Notes: a model not told the origin generated them from the letters alone. A stretch of DNA of 64,000 nucleotides from Candidatus Moanabacter tarae (GCA_003226295.1 CP029803.1:102226-166225); one strand, 5' to 3'; shown: positions 10,042-19,013, counted from the stretch's first letter. Program-made: numbers and translations.

Positions 10042-10592
10042 TTTCTCTTTTCCTCGTTTTCTCTGAGCCTTTTCTTATACTTCCCAAAACATTGGTTTTA
10101 TTGAAGTCATAATTTCTTATGAAGTCTACACTATGTTGTACAAATGGGTTGGTATTGAGATTCCCCAACCATTATTCATCAGGTAATACGAAATGACTTT
10201 CAGCTTAACTGATACTGGTTTTGGAATGATTAATATCCAATTATATCCTGGTCGCGAACAGGTTAAATATTGTCCTCTCATCCCTTTGACCGGAAAGCAA
10301 GAATGCGGTTGGCGGACATACCTAAGATACTCGGCTTTGTCAGTGTTTAAGGCCCTTCCATTGGCATTTTGAGTTCTTGATGATAAGGGAGGTTGCATTA
10401 GGCTACTTCGGTTCTAATTAAAACTTCTATTTCCCAGGGAATGTGACAGAATTTAGGGGTCGTATTAATGGAGCTCAGATTTGTGAAAGAGGATTCTTGA
10501 TGTCCCGCCCCATAGGGCAAATGATTGAAGTAGATTTGTTAACGGGTTAATCTCCGTGATCTTTTAAAACTTAAGGAAATGAGGAGAATACA
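10042..10592. other. Intergenic, 551 bp
   Basis: Divergent region between the minus-strand gene at 8845-10041 and the plus-strand dioxygenase at 10593. A 90-codon minus-strand frame (10126-10398) has no Shine-Dalgarno, signal or recognisable motif and I treat it as chance. AT-rich patches occur near 10100-10140 and 10180-10240, but I cannot call a convincing promoter pair or operator. Confidence 0.35.
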
Positions 10593-11519
10593 TTGAGGGT
10601 AGGGAAAAAACAGATGGGAAAGGATGCATCCGACGAGTCCAGCTCCCAATCCATTCCAGGCTTTAAATTGAGCCCTGAACAGAAATATGAATTCGATATT
10701 CATGGCTACATTGTACTACGAAGACATTATGATGGGAAGGCCCTTGAGGATTTCCATGCTGGTATTGACGAACTGCAGGCTATCCCCATCGACTACGAGA
10801 CCTACAAGCGCATCGGCATAGCTAGCTACTCCCTGGCGTCAGCTATGGAGGATCCAGACCATCCTTTTTGGCACGGGAAACACCGCATAGATCGGCAACC
10901 AAATCCCGAAACCGGAGGGATAGGCCGAGTGGATCACGCTTTATGTGGCACTGAAAAGTTCGATCGTATAGCGCGTGATCCAATCCTGAGGGCCGTCCAT
11001 ACCGAGCTAGCGGGTGGCCCAATTATGCTTTCGGCAACCTATTACATTGAAAAGGTGGGCCCTTGCTGCGGAGGCGGGCTTCACAGCGCTGGCTATCCGG
11101 TGAATCGGGACGCCCGCTACGACTTTGATCATACTAACCAGCGCTTTCTGTGCGCGAGTACAAAGAGCGTAGTGATCCTCTCAGACATGAGCAGAATCGA
11201 AGATGGCCCCTTCGCGGCTATCCCTGGGAGTCACAAGGCTAATCTTACGTGTCCCTTTGAGTTGAGTGATGCTACCAAGAACCCTTTAGCCGTCCCTGTT
11301 TTCACAGAACCAGGGGATGTCATAATTTTTTCAGAAGGGATGACGCATAACGCCTATCCAGTTACAAATAGGTCTGTCCGCCGGTCTGTGTTTTTCAACT
11401 ATATACCAGCGATTAGACCCGATAACCTTCCGCAACAGCGTATGTCAATCTATCCCGATCACGTGCTCCATCGCTTGGGTGACCTTCGTGATATACTGAC
11501 AACGCCTGGATACATATAA
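10593..11519 (+). CDS. Phytanoyl-CoA dioxygenase (PhyH) family protein, TTG start
   Basis: Predicted Fe(II)/2-oxoglutarate oxygenase, 308 residues. The TTG at 10593 is the likely start because GAGGAG lies 6 bases before it; the next in-frame start, ATG at 10614, has no such site. Candidate metal ligands are His in GGGLHSAGYP (about 166) and the distal His in EGMTHNAYPVTNRSVRR (about 252), the latter followed by the Arg cluster expected for co-substrate binding. 'FAAIPGSHKANLTCP' is the characteristic loop of this PhyH subgroup. The strict HxD pair is not evident; the acidic ligand would have to come from elsewhere, for example the YDFDHTNQ segment. So it belongs to a different subgroup from the paralogue at 4933. 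Isolated gene, convergent with the dehydrogenase at 11636. Substrate unknown. Confidence 0.82.
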   Translation: MRVGKKQMGKDASDESSSQSIPGFKLSPEQKYEFDIHGYIVLRRHYDGKALEDFHAGIDELQAIPIDYETYKRIGIASYSLASAMEDPDHPFWHGKHRIDRQPNPETGGIGRVDHALCGTEKFDRIARDPILRAVHTELAGGPIMLSATYYIEKVGPCCGGGLHSAGYPVNRDARYDFDHTNQRFLCASTKSVVILSDMSRIEDGPFAAIPGSHKANLTCPFELSDATKNPLAVPVFTEPGDVIIFSEGMTHNAYPVTNRSVRRSVFFNYIPAIRPDNLPQQRMSIYPDHVLHRLGDLRDILTTPGYI

Positions 11520-11635
11520 CGCCAATTCCGTTAGGTTTGATAATAAATCTGTTCGGTAGAAGTGCTTCCTGGAAGGTGGTGGTAGATGTGGTCTTATAAA
11601 AAGAGTGCTTTTTTTGACGTCTTCCGACTAACGGA

Positions 11636-12700
11636 TTACCGATTTAATGTTTCCACCAGTACCTTGCAGCACCTGTGCGGATCACAGGCTAATTCGAAGG
11701 CCTTTTCTGCGTCTTCCAGAGGAAATCGATGAGTGATTAGCTTCGCTGCGTCCTTGTTTCTAGAGCTAAGAATCCGAGCCGCTTCCATAGCGTATTTGTG
11801 CAAAGGTGCACCGATTGTTCCTTTCACAGTAAGTTTCTTTGTTACTACCTTTATCACGTCGATGCCTAAATTGGTTCGTGTGAGTGCCACCATGATCAGT
11901 TGGCTCTGGAGAGCAGAAATCTCAACCGCTTGGACAACTGAATCTGCTGTGCCTGCGCATTCGAATACCATGTCGGCACCTTCACCGGCTTTCCCGGGGC
12001 ATTTGGATACGGCTGAACGTAATCGATCGACACCCTCTGGACCAGAAGGATCCACAGTGATCGCGCCTATGGATTCTGCAATCTCGCGTCGCAGGGGGGA
12101 AGGTTCACTCACGACAATGTGGTTATAACCTCTAGTTTGAGCAGCCAACAGTACAGAGAGGCCAATCGTTCCACTTCCCACAATCACTAATTTCGGAAGA
12201 CTCTTAACGTCTTTTGAAATAATTTCCTCGGAACGGTCAAGGGCCTGGAGTGCCACGGTCAGGGGTTCTATAAGGGTAACCAAATCTGGTTCGATAACGG
12301 AGTACTTATTGGCTTTGCCTGAACCATCGACTGATATCAAATTTCGATCTGCTTCCGGGATTAACACATATTCGGCAAATGCTCCCCCAAATTGAACCCA
12401 TTGTGGATGTCCGGTAACTCGCTGGTCAGGACTAATGTTGGTAACGCGCTCCCCTACGGATACGACCTGAGCGGCAAATTCGTGCCCCGAGTTTAGAGGG
12501 TAACGGAATCGGCTGCCGTAGGCGTCCATTAGGTATCGATGGACGTCCGATCCACAAATGCCGCAGACTTGAATCCTTAACAGAGCGTCGTCTGGCCCCA
12601 ATTTTGGGACTGGCACCTGATGCACCCGTACTCGGCGAGGCTCATAAACCTCAGCTGCTAACATCGTCTTAGGAACTTGGGGATGTTGGGGACTTCTCAC
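11636..12700 (-). CDS. Zinc-type medium-chain alcohol dehydrogenase family protein
   Basis: NAD(P)-dependent polyol/alcohol dehydrogenase of the MDR superfamily, 354 residues from the GTG at 12700. An ATG at 12664 gives the more usual N-terminus, and neither has a clear Shine-Dalgarno. Catalytic-zinc ligands are visible: Cys46 in VCGICGSDVH, His73 in SGHE, Glu145 in LIEPLTVAL. The nucleotide-binding loop is IVGSGTIGLSVLL (173-185). The structural-zinc lobe, normally four cysteines between about residues 95 and 115, is absent: that stretch reads GHPQWVQFGGAFAEY with no Cys. Similar single-zinc enzymes occur among sorbitol, threonine and glucose dehydrogenase relatives. It is convergent with the PhyH gene at 10593. 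A role in sugar or polyol oxidation is inferred from family and neighbours. Confidence 0.87.
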   Translation of the reverse strand: MRSPQHPQVPKTMLAAEVYEPRRVRVHQVPVPKLGPDDALLRIQVCGICGSDVHRYLMDAYGSRFRYPLNSGHEFAAQVVSVGERVTNISPDQRVTGHPQWVQFGGAFAEYVLIPEADRNLISVDGSGKANKYSVIEPDLVTLIEPLTVALQALDRSEEIISKDVKSLPKLVIVGSGTIGLSVLLAAQTRGYNHIVVSEPSPLRREIAESIGAITVDPSGPEGVDRLRSAVSKCPGKAGEGADMVFECAGTADSVVQAVEISALQSQLIMVALTRTNLGIDVIKVVTKKLTVKGTIGAPLHKYAMEAARILSSRNKDAAKLITHRFPLEDAEKAFELACDPHRCCKVLVETLNR

Positions 12701-13125
12701 TTAACCATCTGCTGATCGATTGTCTGAATAATTTTTGATTAGTCGCAAAAAGCGGCAACCCACTATGCCTATTATTCATCGGAGGAATCTTGATCGACTA
12801 AAAGTTAATTGCACCTATCCTTACCGGGACGATTCGTTTATTCTGAAGACTACCTGGGATTGACCTCCTAAGGGAACCTTGCGGAGCACAGTCGCAAGGC
12901 GAGTTTAAGCAAGAAACAGACCCGAATCCTTAACAGCAATTCCGCTTTAAGCAATGGAAAATTTAATACCGTATATTGCAGTTCTATAGATCAAGCCTCT
13001 AAAGACATTCTAGGCTAACTTCTCTATGATTGAGTGTCTAAAAGAATTCGATTAATAAGTGAACTTTCCTGGCGCTTGACAGTTACAAAGTTGCATTCTG
13101 CCACCTCTTTTAACAAAACATAACT
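12701..13125. other. Intergenic, 425 bp
   Basis: Divergent spacer between the alcohol dehydrogenase and the TIM-barrel isomerase, so it should hold promoters for both. I see no convincing operator palindrome, small ORF or RNA structure. Confidence 0.35.
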
Positions 13126-13902
13126 ATGGAATTATCCTGTTGCATATGGGCATTGTCAGAGTCTCCGGGAAATGCACTCGAGCAAGTCTCGTTTGCCGGA
13201 TTTAAGTCAATCGATGTTTGTCCTGGTTTTTTGGATACCTATGAGCAGATTGTCCGGTCTCAGGCTCTTGAACTAGATGTCTCCTGCTTTGGCGCATCCT
13301 TTGGACTTCCGGATGGAATTTCCTTGGATCATGAGGAAACTTTTCTGCGAAGCCAAGCGGTTTCCTACCTTGAACAAGGGATCCAAACTAGTGGTGAATT
13401 GGGCGCTAATACTGTCTATGTCGTTCCCGATAAGTCGGAAGATCGCAGGAATCTTTCACGCTATGCTCATTCGCTTACCTTAGCAGCAGATCAAGCTGCG
13501 GCCTTTGGGGTAAAACTGTGCGTGGAGCATTTTCCTGGAAGCGCGCTCTCAACCGCTCTCGGCACTATTCAATATTTGAGAAACATCGATCATCCCAATC
13601 TTTTTCTTCTTCTGGATCTCGGTCACTTGCAAATATCCGATGAAAATCCTGCCGCCATCATTGATGCTGCCGGTTCTCTTCTCGGATACGTTCATCTTGA
13701 CGACAACGATGGGAAAGACGATTTGCATCTTCCCCTTTGCGATGGGATCTTAAATCTGGAAACATTGGAGACTACTTTTCAAGCTCTTTATGACAATGAG
13801 TATGTCGGCAACGTCAGCTTAGAGCTAAGCCCAAACCTCGATGACCCTCTCGATGGCCTAATCCGCAGCCGTCGAGTAGTTGAGGAGTTTCTGAATAGGT
13901 GA
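13126..13902 (+). CDS. Sugar phosphate isomerase/epimerase family (TIM barrel)
   Basis: 258-residue xylose-isomerase-like TIM barrel (AP endonuclease 2 fold), a family of metal-dependent sugar isomerases, epimerases and related enzymes. Expected metal-ligand strands are recognisable in order: CVEHFPGSAL (Glu near 132), LLLDLGHLQ (Asp near 162 and the following His), YVHLDDNDG (His near 187), and SLELSPN (Glu near 228). Length and arrangement fit the smaller inosose/hydroxypyruvate isomerase-like members. The start ATG at 13126 lacks a strong Shine-Dalgarno. It is divergent from the dehydrogenase at 11636, which suggests a shared control region. The exact substrate cannot be assigned. Confidence 0.82.
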   Translation: MELSCCIWALSESPGNALEQVSFAGFKSIDVCPGFLDTYEQIVRSQALELDVSCFGASFGLPDGISLDHEETFLRSQAVSYLEQGIQTSGELGANTVYVVPDKSEDRRNLSRYAHSLTLAADQAAAFGVKLCVEHFPGSALSTALGTIQYLRNIDHPNLFLLLDLGHLQISDENPAAIIDAAGSLLGYVHLDDNDGKDDLHLPLCDGILNLETLETTFQALYDNEYVGNVSLELSPNLDDPLDGLIRSRRVVEEFLNR

Positions 13903-14179
13903 TATGGATTATCGGTCGCCCTATTCATTATTCTTGATGGAGAAAAGAGGGAGATCGAGTATTCCTATTTTGGATGTTCTCCTTTATGGGAACCCTATTC
14001 CCTGGAGGGCGCGGGGTGGATTGTCCAACTAATCTGTTTCAATAGTCCACAAATTTGCTCAGCCAATAGGTGAGAGTTATTCCAACATGAACGGATTTGC
14101 TTGAAACAAACCAAAGACGGATGAAGTAATTCCAATCAGAGGGATCGCCTCATCCTGTAACCTGATCCAAGTCTACCAA

Positions 14180-14506
14180 TCACTGCATCGGAGAGTAGGT
14201 TGTTGGCTCAAGAAGCTGATTCTTTACATTCTTAACAATGACTCCGAATTTGTGGGATTGCTCAAAGACTCGCTGCCATTCCGGATCAGCTCGGAATTTA
14301 GCCCACGCCTCTTGTCGATGGTTGGCATCGGGGAAGGCGACCAGATACGTTAATTCATGGTTGCTATCCCCTACGGCCGTAGTCCAGTAACCGATACTTT
14401 GAATACCATGTTTTTCAAAAAGTTTCATGGTGTGAGCAGCAAATCGTTTGTTTAAGGCCGGAAGCATACCGGGGTTACATTCGTAAATCCTCAGTTCGTA
14501 AAGCAT
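14180..14506 (-). CDS. NIPSNAP family protein
   Basis: Small dimeric alpha/beta-barrel (ferredoxin-like) protein of the NIPSNAP family, 108 residues, full length for a single-domain bacterial member. Diagnostic features are the opening MLYELRIYECNPG, the GYWTTAVGDSNHELTYL strand pair near 40-56, and 'AWAKFRADPEWQRVFEQS' near 67-84. Bacterial NIPSNAP proteins commonly accompany sugar and aromatic catabolism operons. Their biochemical role is unknown, though the fold resembles ABM monooxygenases and mutarotases. A mutarotase-fold relative lies at 15880. Stand-alone gene on the minus strand. No signal peptide. Confidence 0.85.
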   Translation of the reverse strand: MLYELRIYECNPGMLPALNKRFAAHTMKLFEKHGIQSIGYWTTAVGDSNHELTYLVAFPDANHRQEAWAKFRADPEWQRVFEQSHKFGVIVKNVKNQLLEPTTYSPMQ

Positions 14507-14984
14507 AGCATATTCCCTCTCAATATTCGATTTTCAATTTTACTTTAAAAGGTTTTAACGAACGCCTAGAGTAGGGTTTACCATCACAGCCCTGAACCAG
14601 GCGATACATTTTTGTTTGTTCGCGGTTAGCCTCCGAAAGAAATTTTTATTTCCTTTATATGAACGAATTGGAAGGATTAAGTTTAGCTTACGGGATGTGA
14701 TAACTCAGCTTGATTCTTCCTAAATTTGAATCCTGTTACCCAAATCCTGAGAAATTGTGTCAATTTCTAATCCAAACTCTAAAAGAAAGGGGACCTCACC
14801 AAATTAGGACACACGGGAGAACCTTATGATGCAACTTATCTCAAGCTCGTTATTCGATGAGCCCTCGCCTATGTTCTTAGTAGATGTTTGATTGGAATCC
14901 TGTTTTAAGAGCAGGGAATGTCTTGCAATCATTGCTCTTGAATATTCAATCCAATTGTCTCAGCCCGTTGCGGAGGCCTATGTT
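14507..14984. other. Intergenic, about 478 bp
   Basis: Divergent spacer between the NIPSNAP gene and the RraA-like gene. An in-frame upward extension of the latter to a TTG at 14892 exists but is judged untranslated because the good Shine-Dalgarno precedes the ATG at 14985. AT-rich near 14520-14760; no defined operator recognised. Confidence 0.35.
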
Positions 14985-15692
14985 ATGTCCGAAGCTCTAT
15001 CCCCATCCGTAATCGAATCCCTTCGCGATTTTGACAGTGCAACTATAGCGAATGCCATCGAATATTTTGAAGCACGCGACCGGACTACCGGTTACGCTAC
15101 TGGCGATTTAGTTTGTCAGACCCCTGAGATTACCCAGTCGATGGTTGGTTGTGCAATTACCTGTAAGTTTGATTCCACGACTCCTGGTGACCGACGTCCT
15201 TCCGGGCTCGGGGAACTGATAGAGTTGGTCAATTCTGCCCCCAAACCATCCGTGCTCGTTGTCGAACATTTAGGACATGACCGAAAGCGATCTTGTTTAT
15301 TTGGAGACATGTTTTGTACTTCTCTGGAAAAACTCGGCTGCACCGGGATCGTTACTGACTCTAACGGCCGTGATCGGAAATCGATTCGTAAGCGCACACC
15401 TAAGTTTCAAATTTTTTGCACAGGGTGGGTTGTTTCGCATGGTTACGGTGTATTTCTTGATCTGAACGTCACAGTGTCGATCTGTGGGTTGACCATTCAA
15501 CCAGGTGATTTGCTCCATGGTGACGAAAGTGGTCTGGTTTCCATTCCCAAAGAGATCGTTGGAGGGATTGTACAAAGGGCCACGAAGGTTGGGCGTGAAG
15601 AGGCTGAATTCTTCAAATTTTTGGAGAGCAAAAGATTTACGGTCGAAGAACTAAAACGCCGGATCACACCCCATTTACGGTCGAAGAATTGA
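14985..15692 (+). CDS. RraA-like family protein (HMG/KDG-type aldolase-like)
   Basis: 235 residues from the ATG at 14985, chosen because GGAGG lies 8 bases upstream; an upstream TTG at 14892 lacks such a site. The RraA/4-hydroxy-4-methyl-2-oxoglutarate aldolase fold is shown by DSATIANAIEY near the N-terminus, GDMFCTSLEKLGCTGIVTD (about 106-124), the GRDR motif directly after it that stands for the usual catalytic Arg-Asp pair, and 'QPGDLLHGDESGLVSIP' near 181-197. Class II pyruvate aldolases of this family split 2-oxo-3-deoxy or 4-carboxy-4-hydroxy acids, while RraA itself inhibits RNase E. The catabolic neighbours favour the aldolase role. The 3' end is altered by a 38-bp imperfect tandem duplication that shifts frame and gives the terminus RSKN. 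Confidence 0.82.
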   Translation: MSEALSPSVIESLRDFDSATIANAIEYFEARDRTTGYATGDLVCQTPEITQSMVGCAITCKFDSTTPGDRRPSGLGELIELVNSAPKPSVLVVEHLGHDRKRSCLFGDMFCTSLEKLGCTGIVTDSNGRDRKSIRKRTPKFQIFCTGWVVSHGYGVFLDLNVTVSICGLTIQPGDLLHGDESGLVSIPKEIVGGIVQRATKVGREEAEFFKFLESKRFTVEELKRRITPHLRSKN

Positions 15693-15710
15693 AACACCAA
15701 ATCTTACCCA
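15635..15710 (+). repeat. 38-bp imperfect tandem duplication
   Basis: Two adjacent copies, 15635-15672 and 15673-15710, both beginning ATTTACGGTCGAAGAA. They are identical over the first 16 bases and diverge progressively afterwards. Copy 1 codes for the FTVEELK segment of the RraA-like protein. Because 38 is not a multiple of three, copy 2 is read out of frame and supplies the stop at 15690-15692. Read in the frame of copy 1, copy 2 would give FTVEELKHQILPTPA then a TGA at 15719. Confidence 0.8.
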
Positions 15711-15879
15711 CCCCCGCATGAATAGAAACGGGCTAGCTTTCCTGGGAGGATACTCAAGCCATGGGGGTATTTATTTTTATCTTAGGAAAACACAAGCCCT
15801 AATCTGGGGAAACACGAAAGCTCTATGGTTTTCTCCATCATCCAATATGGACATGATATAATATGATCGTAGAAGACGG

Positions 15880-16290
15880 TTACTCCATTAGAAATACCAT
15901 TTCCGTCTCCATCCAATGTTCCTCTGGCTTACGATTGGGCAGAGGAATTTGGCAGGGCAAGCATTCTTCCCACCAGAGCTTTGTCACAGGGTCTTCGGCG
16001 ATTGCTTTCATATCGGTATCGTAGTTTGCCCCAGTGTACTCCCAGTAGCTGAATAAGTATTTCTTACCGTCCAGTTTGGCTGTATAGATGGAATAGTTCC
16101 TGATGTGGGAATTTTTCAAGCGCTCTAGAACTTCCGGCCATGTCCCAGAATGCAGTTTCCGATAGTACTGCTCTTTTTCCGATACCAGACCAATAATAAA
16201 TCCAAATCGCTTAACTTTTGTTTTGTGGCGTTCTTCTGGTGAAGGATTAGTGGGTCCGTAGACCGGCTCAACTCCGCTAGAGATGCCCAT
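15880..16290 (-). CDS. L-rhamnose/L-fucose mutarotase family protein
   Basis: 136-residue dimeric ferredoxin-like protein of the RhaM/FucM-type mutarotase family, which interconverts alpha and beta anomers of deoxyhexoses. Diagnostic segments are the QYYRKLHSGTWPEV stretch (about 41-54) with Tyr and the putative catalytic His, SHIRNYSIYTAKLDGKKYLF (about 61-80), and a C-terminal W..TEMVFLM pattern. The N-terminal 25 residues (before VKRFGFIIGL) are extra relative to the core, so the start may be further in, but no better initiation signal is visible. It runs on the minus strand downstream of the lactonase-like amidohydrolase at 16569, separated by about 280 bp. Together with the lactonase and aldo/keto reductase it suggests oxidative L-fucose or L-rhamnose use. 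Confidence 0.85.
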   Translation of the reverse strand: MGISSGVEPVYGPTNPSPEERHKTKVKRFGFIIGLVSEKEQYYRKLHSGTWPEVLERLKNSHIRNYSIYTAKLDGKKYLFSYWEYTGANYDTDMKAIAEDPVTKLWWEECLPCQIPLPNRKPEEHWMETEMVFLME

Positions 16291-16568
16291 GGTGTTTCTT
16301 TCGATTTAGTTCGGAACTTGTTTCGATATCCGAGATTCTAAGCTCATTTAATCGAAGAAAATTGTCAAGAATCTCGGAGGCTCACGGTTGGCTCTTTGAG
16401 CATTAAGAAAGTCGATTCCAGAAACGGCGTTTCTTTGAAACTTCGATTCAGATGGTTCGAAGTCGGTCGGTTTCATTTTCCTCATCCTTTGAATTAATTA
16501 GCCGAAAAATCAATTTGGTGGTAACAAAGTACCCTTTAGGAGAATTTCAAAAAGAGGAAAGATAAAGA

Positions 16569-17465
16569 TTAGGTGAGCTTGTATAACCTTTGGGCGTTCT
16601 TATGGAATAGTCGTCTTTGTTCCTCCTGGGGTTTGGAGCTGACAATCTGTCGCAGACCGCTGATCCAGTCAGCTAAGGGTGCTCCAAAGGTACAGACTGG
16701 CCAGTCACCGCCGAATACAACACGATCTGGCCCGAAGGAATCGAGGCAGTGCTCAACGGTCGGCGCTAGAATTTCTGGGTGCCACCCGCTGGGAGCGCGA
16801 GCTACAACACCAGAAATTTTACAGACCGTATTTTTACGTTTTGCTAGCGCTGCTATATCTCTTCGCCATTGGCTTGCGTTGTGAAAATATGGATCATTCG
16901 GATCGGGAGAAACGGATCCATTAACAACCATTGGGTCCGCGTTACCGCAGTGATCCACAATAATGAGCGTATCTGGACAGCGATCAACCAATTGAACCCC
17001 ATCTGAGAGTTCAGAAGGACGCATACACAAATCGAAACTCTTATCGATTTCTCCTAGCGCGCGAACTCCTCGAACGAATTTTGGGCCCAAGCAATGTCCT
17101 CGTGGTGTTTTTGGGGTTTGCAGGACCTGGCGAAAGCCTTTGACATAGGGGTTCTCCTTAAACCGGGTTGCATATGCGGCAAAGCCATCATCGTCCGGAT
17201 TGCCTCCGAGTACCGCACCGGCCATGGGATTATCTTCTTGGCGACATATCTCTATGATAAAATCTGCTTCCTCCTCCCGTTGTGTCGGATCGACGTCAAC
17301 TTCCATATATACCGTAGCCGAGATTTCAGATTCGGAGGATGCTTTAAGGTAGTCACTCATTGAAAAGTTTTTTTTCAACTGTTTTAAAGAGGGATCTTTC
17401 AGCCAGGACAGTGAAAACTGTTCCAGATCCCACATGTGTTGGTGAGTGTCTACTAGTGGTAACAT
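16569..17465 (-). CDS. Amidohydrolase 2 family, sugar-lactone hydrolase-like
   Basis: 298-residue TIM-barrel metal-dependent hydrolase related to L-fuconolactonase, L-rhamnonolactonase and 2-pyrone-4,6-dicarboxylate lactonase. It begins MLPLVDTHQHMWDL, giving the first metal pair His8 and His10. A third His lies in IIVDHCGNADP (near 171) and the catalytic Asp in VFGGDWPVCTFGAP (near 253). Length and motif order match COG3618 lactonases. It is divergent from the aldo/keto reductase at 17825, across about 350 bp that probably carries both promoters, and points toward the mutarotase at 15880. In a non-phosphorylating deoxysugar pathway this enzyme would open the lactone formed by the dehydrogenase. 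That assignment is inference from family and context. Confidence 0.87.
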   Translation of the reverse strand: MLPLVDTHQHMWDLEQFSLSWLKDPSLKQLKKNFSMSDYLKASSESEISATVYMEVDVDPTQREEEADFIIEICRQEDNPMAGAVLGGNPDDDGFAAYATRFKENPYVKGFRQVLQTPKTPRGHCLGPKFVRGVRALGEIDKSFDLCMRPSELSDGVQLVDRCPDTLIIVDHCGNADPMVVNGSVSPDPNDPYFHNASQWRRDIAALAKRKNTVCKISGVVARAPSGWHPEILAPTVEHCLDSFGPDRVVFGGDWPVCTFGAPLADWISGLRQIVSSKPQEEQRRLFHKNAQRLYKLT

Positions 17466-17824
17466 TAGAAAAGTAAGGGGGAGCGAAATCTTTTGAACAA
17501 GTCAGAAATGACGGGAAAGATTATTTCGTTATAACCCATCAGAGGACTCCCTTTGCCGATCCTTCTCAGATGGGATAGAATTAATTTCCTCGAACTCAAA
17601 GCGCATCAAACCTTAGGATAAAGATTTAGACTCGCAACTGAATTCCCGAAAAGCGAGGTTTGGTTTTCCAAGAGGGTTGCTTCGGATTGGTGAAGCCTCA
17701 CGCAAGAAACGGCTCTCAGAATGAAAAGGGATCCACAAAGTGGTCATCACGATCTTGCGCTAAATACTTAACGACCACATGACAGATACGAACATACAAG
17801 AATGATGAAAGAGGGATGTTGAAT
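17466..17824. other. Intergenic, about 359 bp, divergent control region
   Basis: Separates the lactonase-like gene from the aldo/keto reductase, so promoters for both are expected. I see no clear operator palindrome. GAGGG at 17811-17815 is the likely ribosome-binding site of the reductase. Confidence 0.4.
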
Positions 17825-18715
17825 ATGGACAATAAATTGGAAAAGAGAACTCTCGGTCTCACTGGCCTGAAATTGACAAAGCTTGGCTATGGATCAGCCG
17901 TAGGTATGGGGCGCAGCGACGGTCCAAGTAGTGAAGATGCAGAACGATTACTCAATGCGGTTCTCGATGCAGGAATCAACTTTATCGATACGGCGCCGGA
18001 CTACGGGGATGCCGAAAAGTTTATCGGGAACTCCATCAGCCATAGGCGGAGTGAGTACTTCTTAGCAACAAAATGCGGCTGTAATATTGATGCCAACGGG
18101 CAGCGTATGGATCCAGGGCATCTCTGGACGGCTGACCGGATCCGCATAAATATCGAACAGAGTTTAGAGCGAATGAAAACCGATTACGTCGATTTGTTAC
18201 AGATGCATAACCCGACTGTTGAGGATGTTGAAAAGGGTGAGCTTGTTGATATACTACAGGAAATTCGGCAAGCCGGTAAAACGCGTTTTATCGGGGTCTC
18301 CTCCACTGCTCCGCACCTTCTCACGTTCGCGCGAATGGGTGTTTTTGATAGCTTCCAGATCCCCTACTCAGCTTTGGAGAGACAGCATGAGCGGATGATC
18401 GAGGAGGCAGCTCTTCTGGGGGCGGGAATCATTATCCGAGGTGGAATAGCTCAAGGCCATAAAATGAGGGAGGAGCGATCTTCAGTTTGGGAAAAGGCCC
18501 AACTTGATGAATTGATTGGGGGGATGAGTCGGCACGAATTTGTGCTCCGTTTCACCCTGACGCATCCTGAATGTCACACCACCATCGTGGGGACGGGGAA
18601 TGCCAATCACCTCCAGGCTAATATCGCTACAGCCAAGAACGGTACGCTGCCTTCTGGTATTTACGAGGAGGCCAAGAGGCGTCTTTCTCAGATTGGGGAA
18701 GGGCCGGAGGGGTAA
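17825..18715 (+). CDS. Aldo/keto reductase family protein
   Basis: NAD(P)H-dependent aldo/keto reductase, 296 residues from the ATG at 17825. An ATG three codons upstream (17816) abuts the GAGGG ribosome-binding site and is less likely. The catalytic tetrad is visible: Asp and Tyr in FIDTAPDYGDAEKFIG, Lys in LATKCG, His in LLQMHNP. 'HPECHTTIVGTGNANHLQAN' near the end is the usual cofactor-binding tail. The sequence type resembles L-fucose (D-threo-aldose) dehydrogenase and pyridoxal dehydrogenase members, which oxidise sugars to lactones. It lies opposite a sugar-lactonase homologue with a mutarotase beyond. Sugar oxidation is therefore plausible but not proven. Confidence 0.87.
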   Translation: MDNKLEKRTLGLTGLKLTKLGYGSAVGMGRSDGPSSEDAERLLNAVLDAGINFIDTAPDYGDAEKFIGNSISHRRSEYFLATKCGCNIDANGQRMDPGHLWTADRIRINIEQSLERMKTDYVDLLQMHNPTVEDVEKGELVDILQEIRQAGKTRFIGVSSTAPHLLTFARMGVFDSFQIPYSALERQHERMIEEAALLGAGIIIRGGIAQGHKMREERSSVWEKAQLDELIGGMSRHEFVLRFTLTHPECHTTIVGTGNANHLQANIATAKNGTLPSGIYEEAKRRLSQIGEGPEG

Positions 18716-19013
18716 CGAGGTAATTAATCTAAATAGGGGGTTTGAGCAAAAGCTGATATCGTGTAACTACAATGCCCGGTAGTGTTGTCCCTTAGACCCC
18801 ATTTCCGGAGTGCTTCTGCGAAGGATAGAGTTGCTGGGTTCAGGAGCGACTAGATTGGAGAGGCAACAAACCTATTTATTGAAAACTCTGAAACTCTTTT
18901 TTTCTAACTCGAGATTCACAACTCCGGGTTGTTCTATCTACATGTCATTAGATCTTGCCACGCACAGTATAGTTCTTAGAGACTTGCGGTAGTCTTACCG
19001 GGCCGGGTTCAAA
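18716..19013. other. Intergenic, about 298 bp
   Basis: Between the aldo/keto reductase and the structured transcript that follows. A GGTTCAAATC string at 19006-19015 resembles a tRNA T-loop but the flanks do not pair. No ORF or terminator recognised; it should contain the promoter of the downstream RNA. Confidence 0.35.

Noticed and set aside
10126..10398. 90-codon minus-strand ORF in a spacer
   Set aside because: No Shine-Dalgarno, no domain-like sequence, and composition unlike neighbouring genes.
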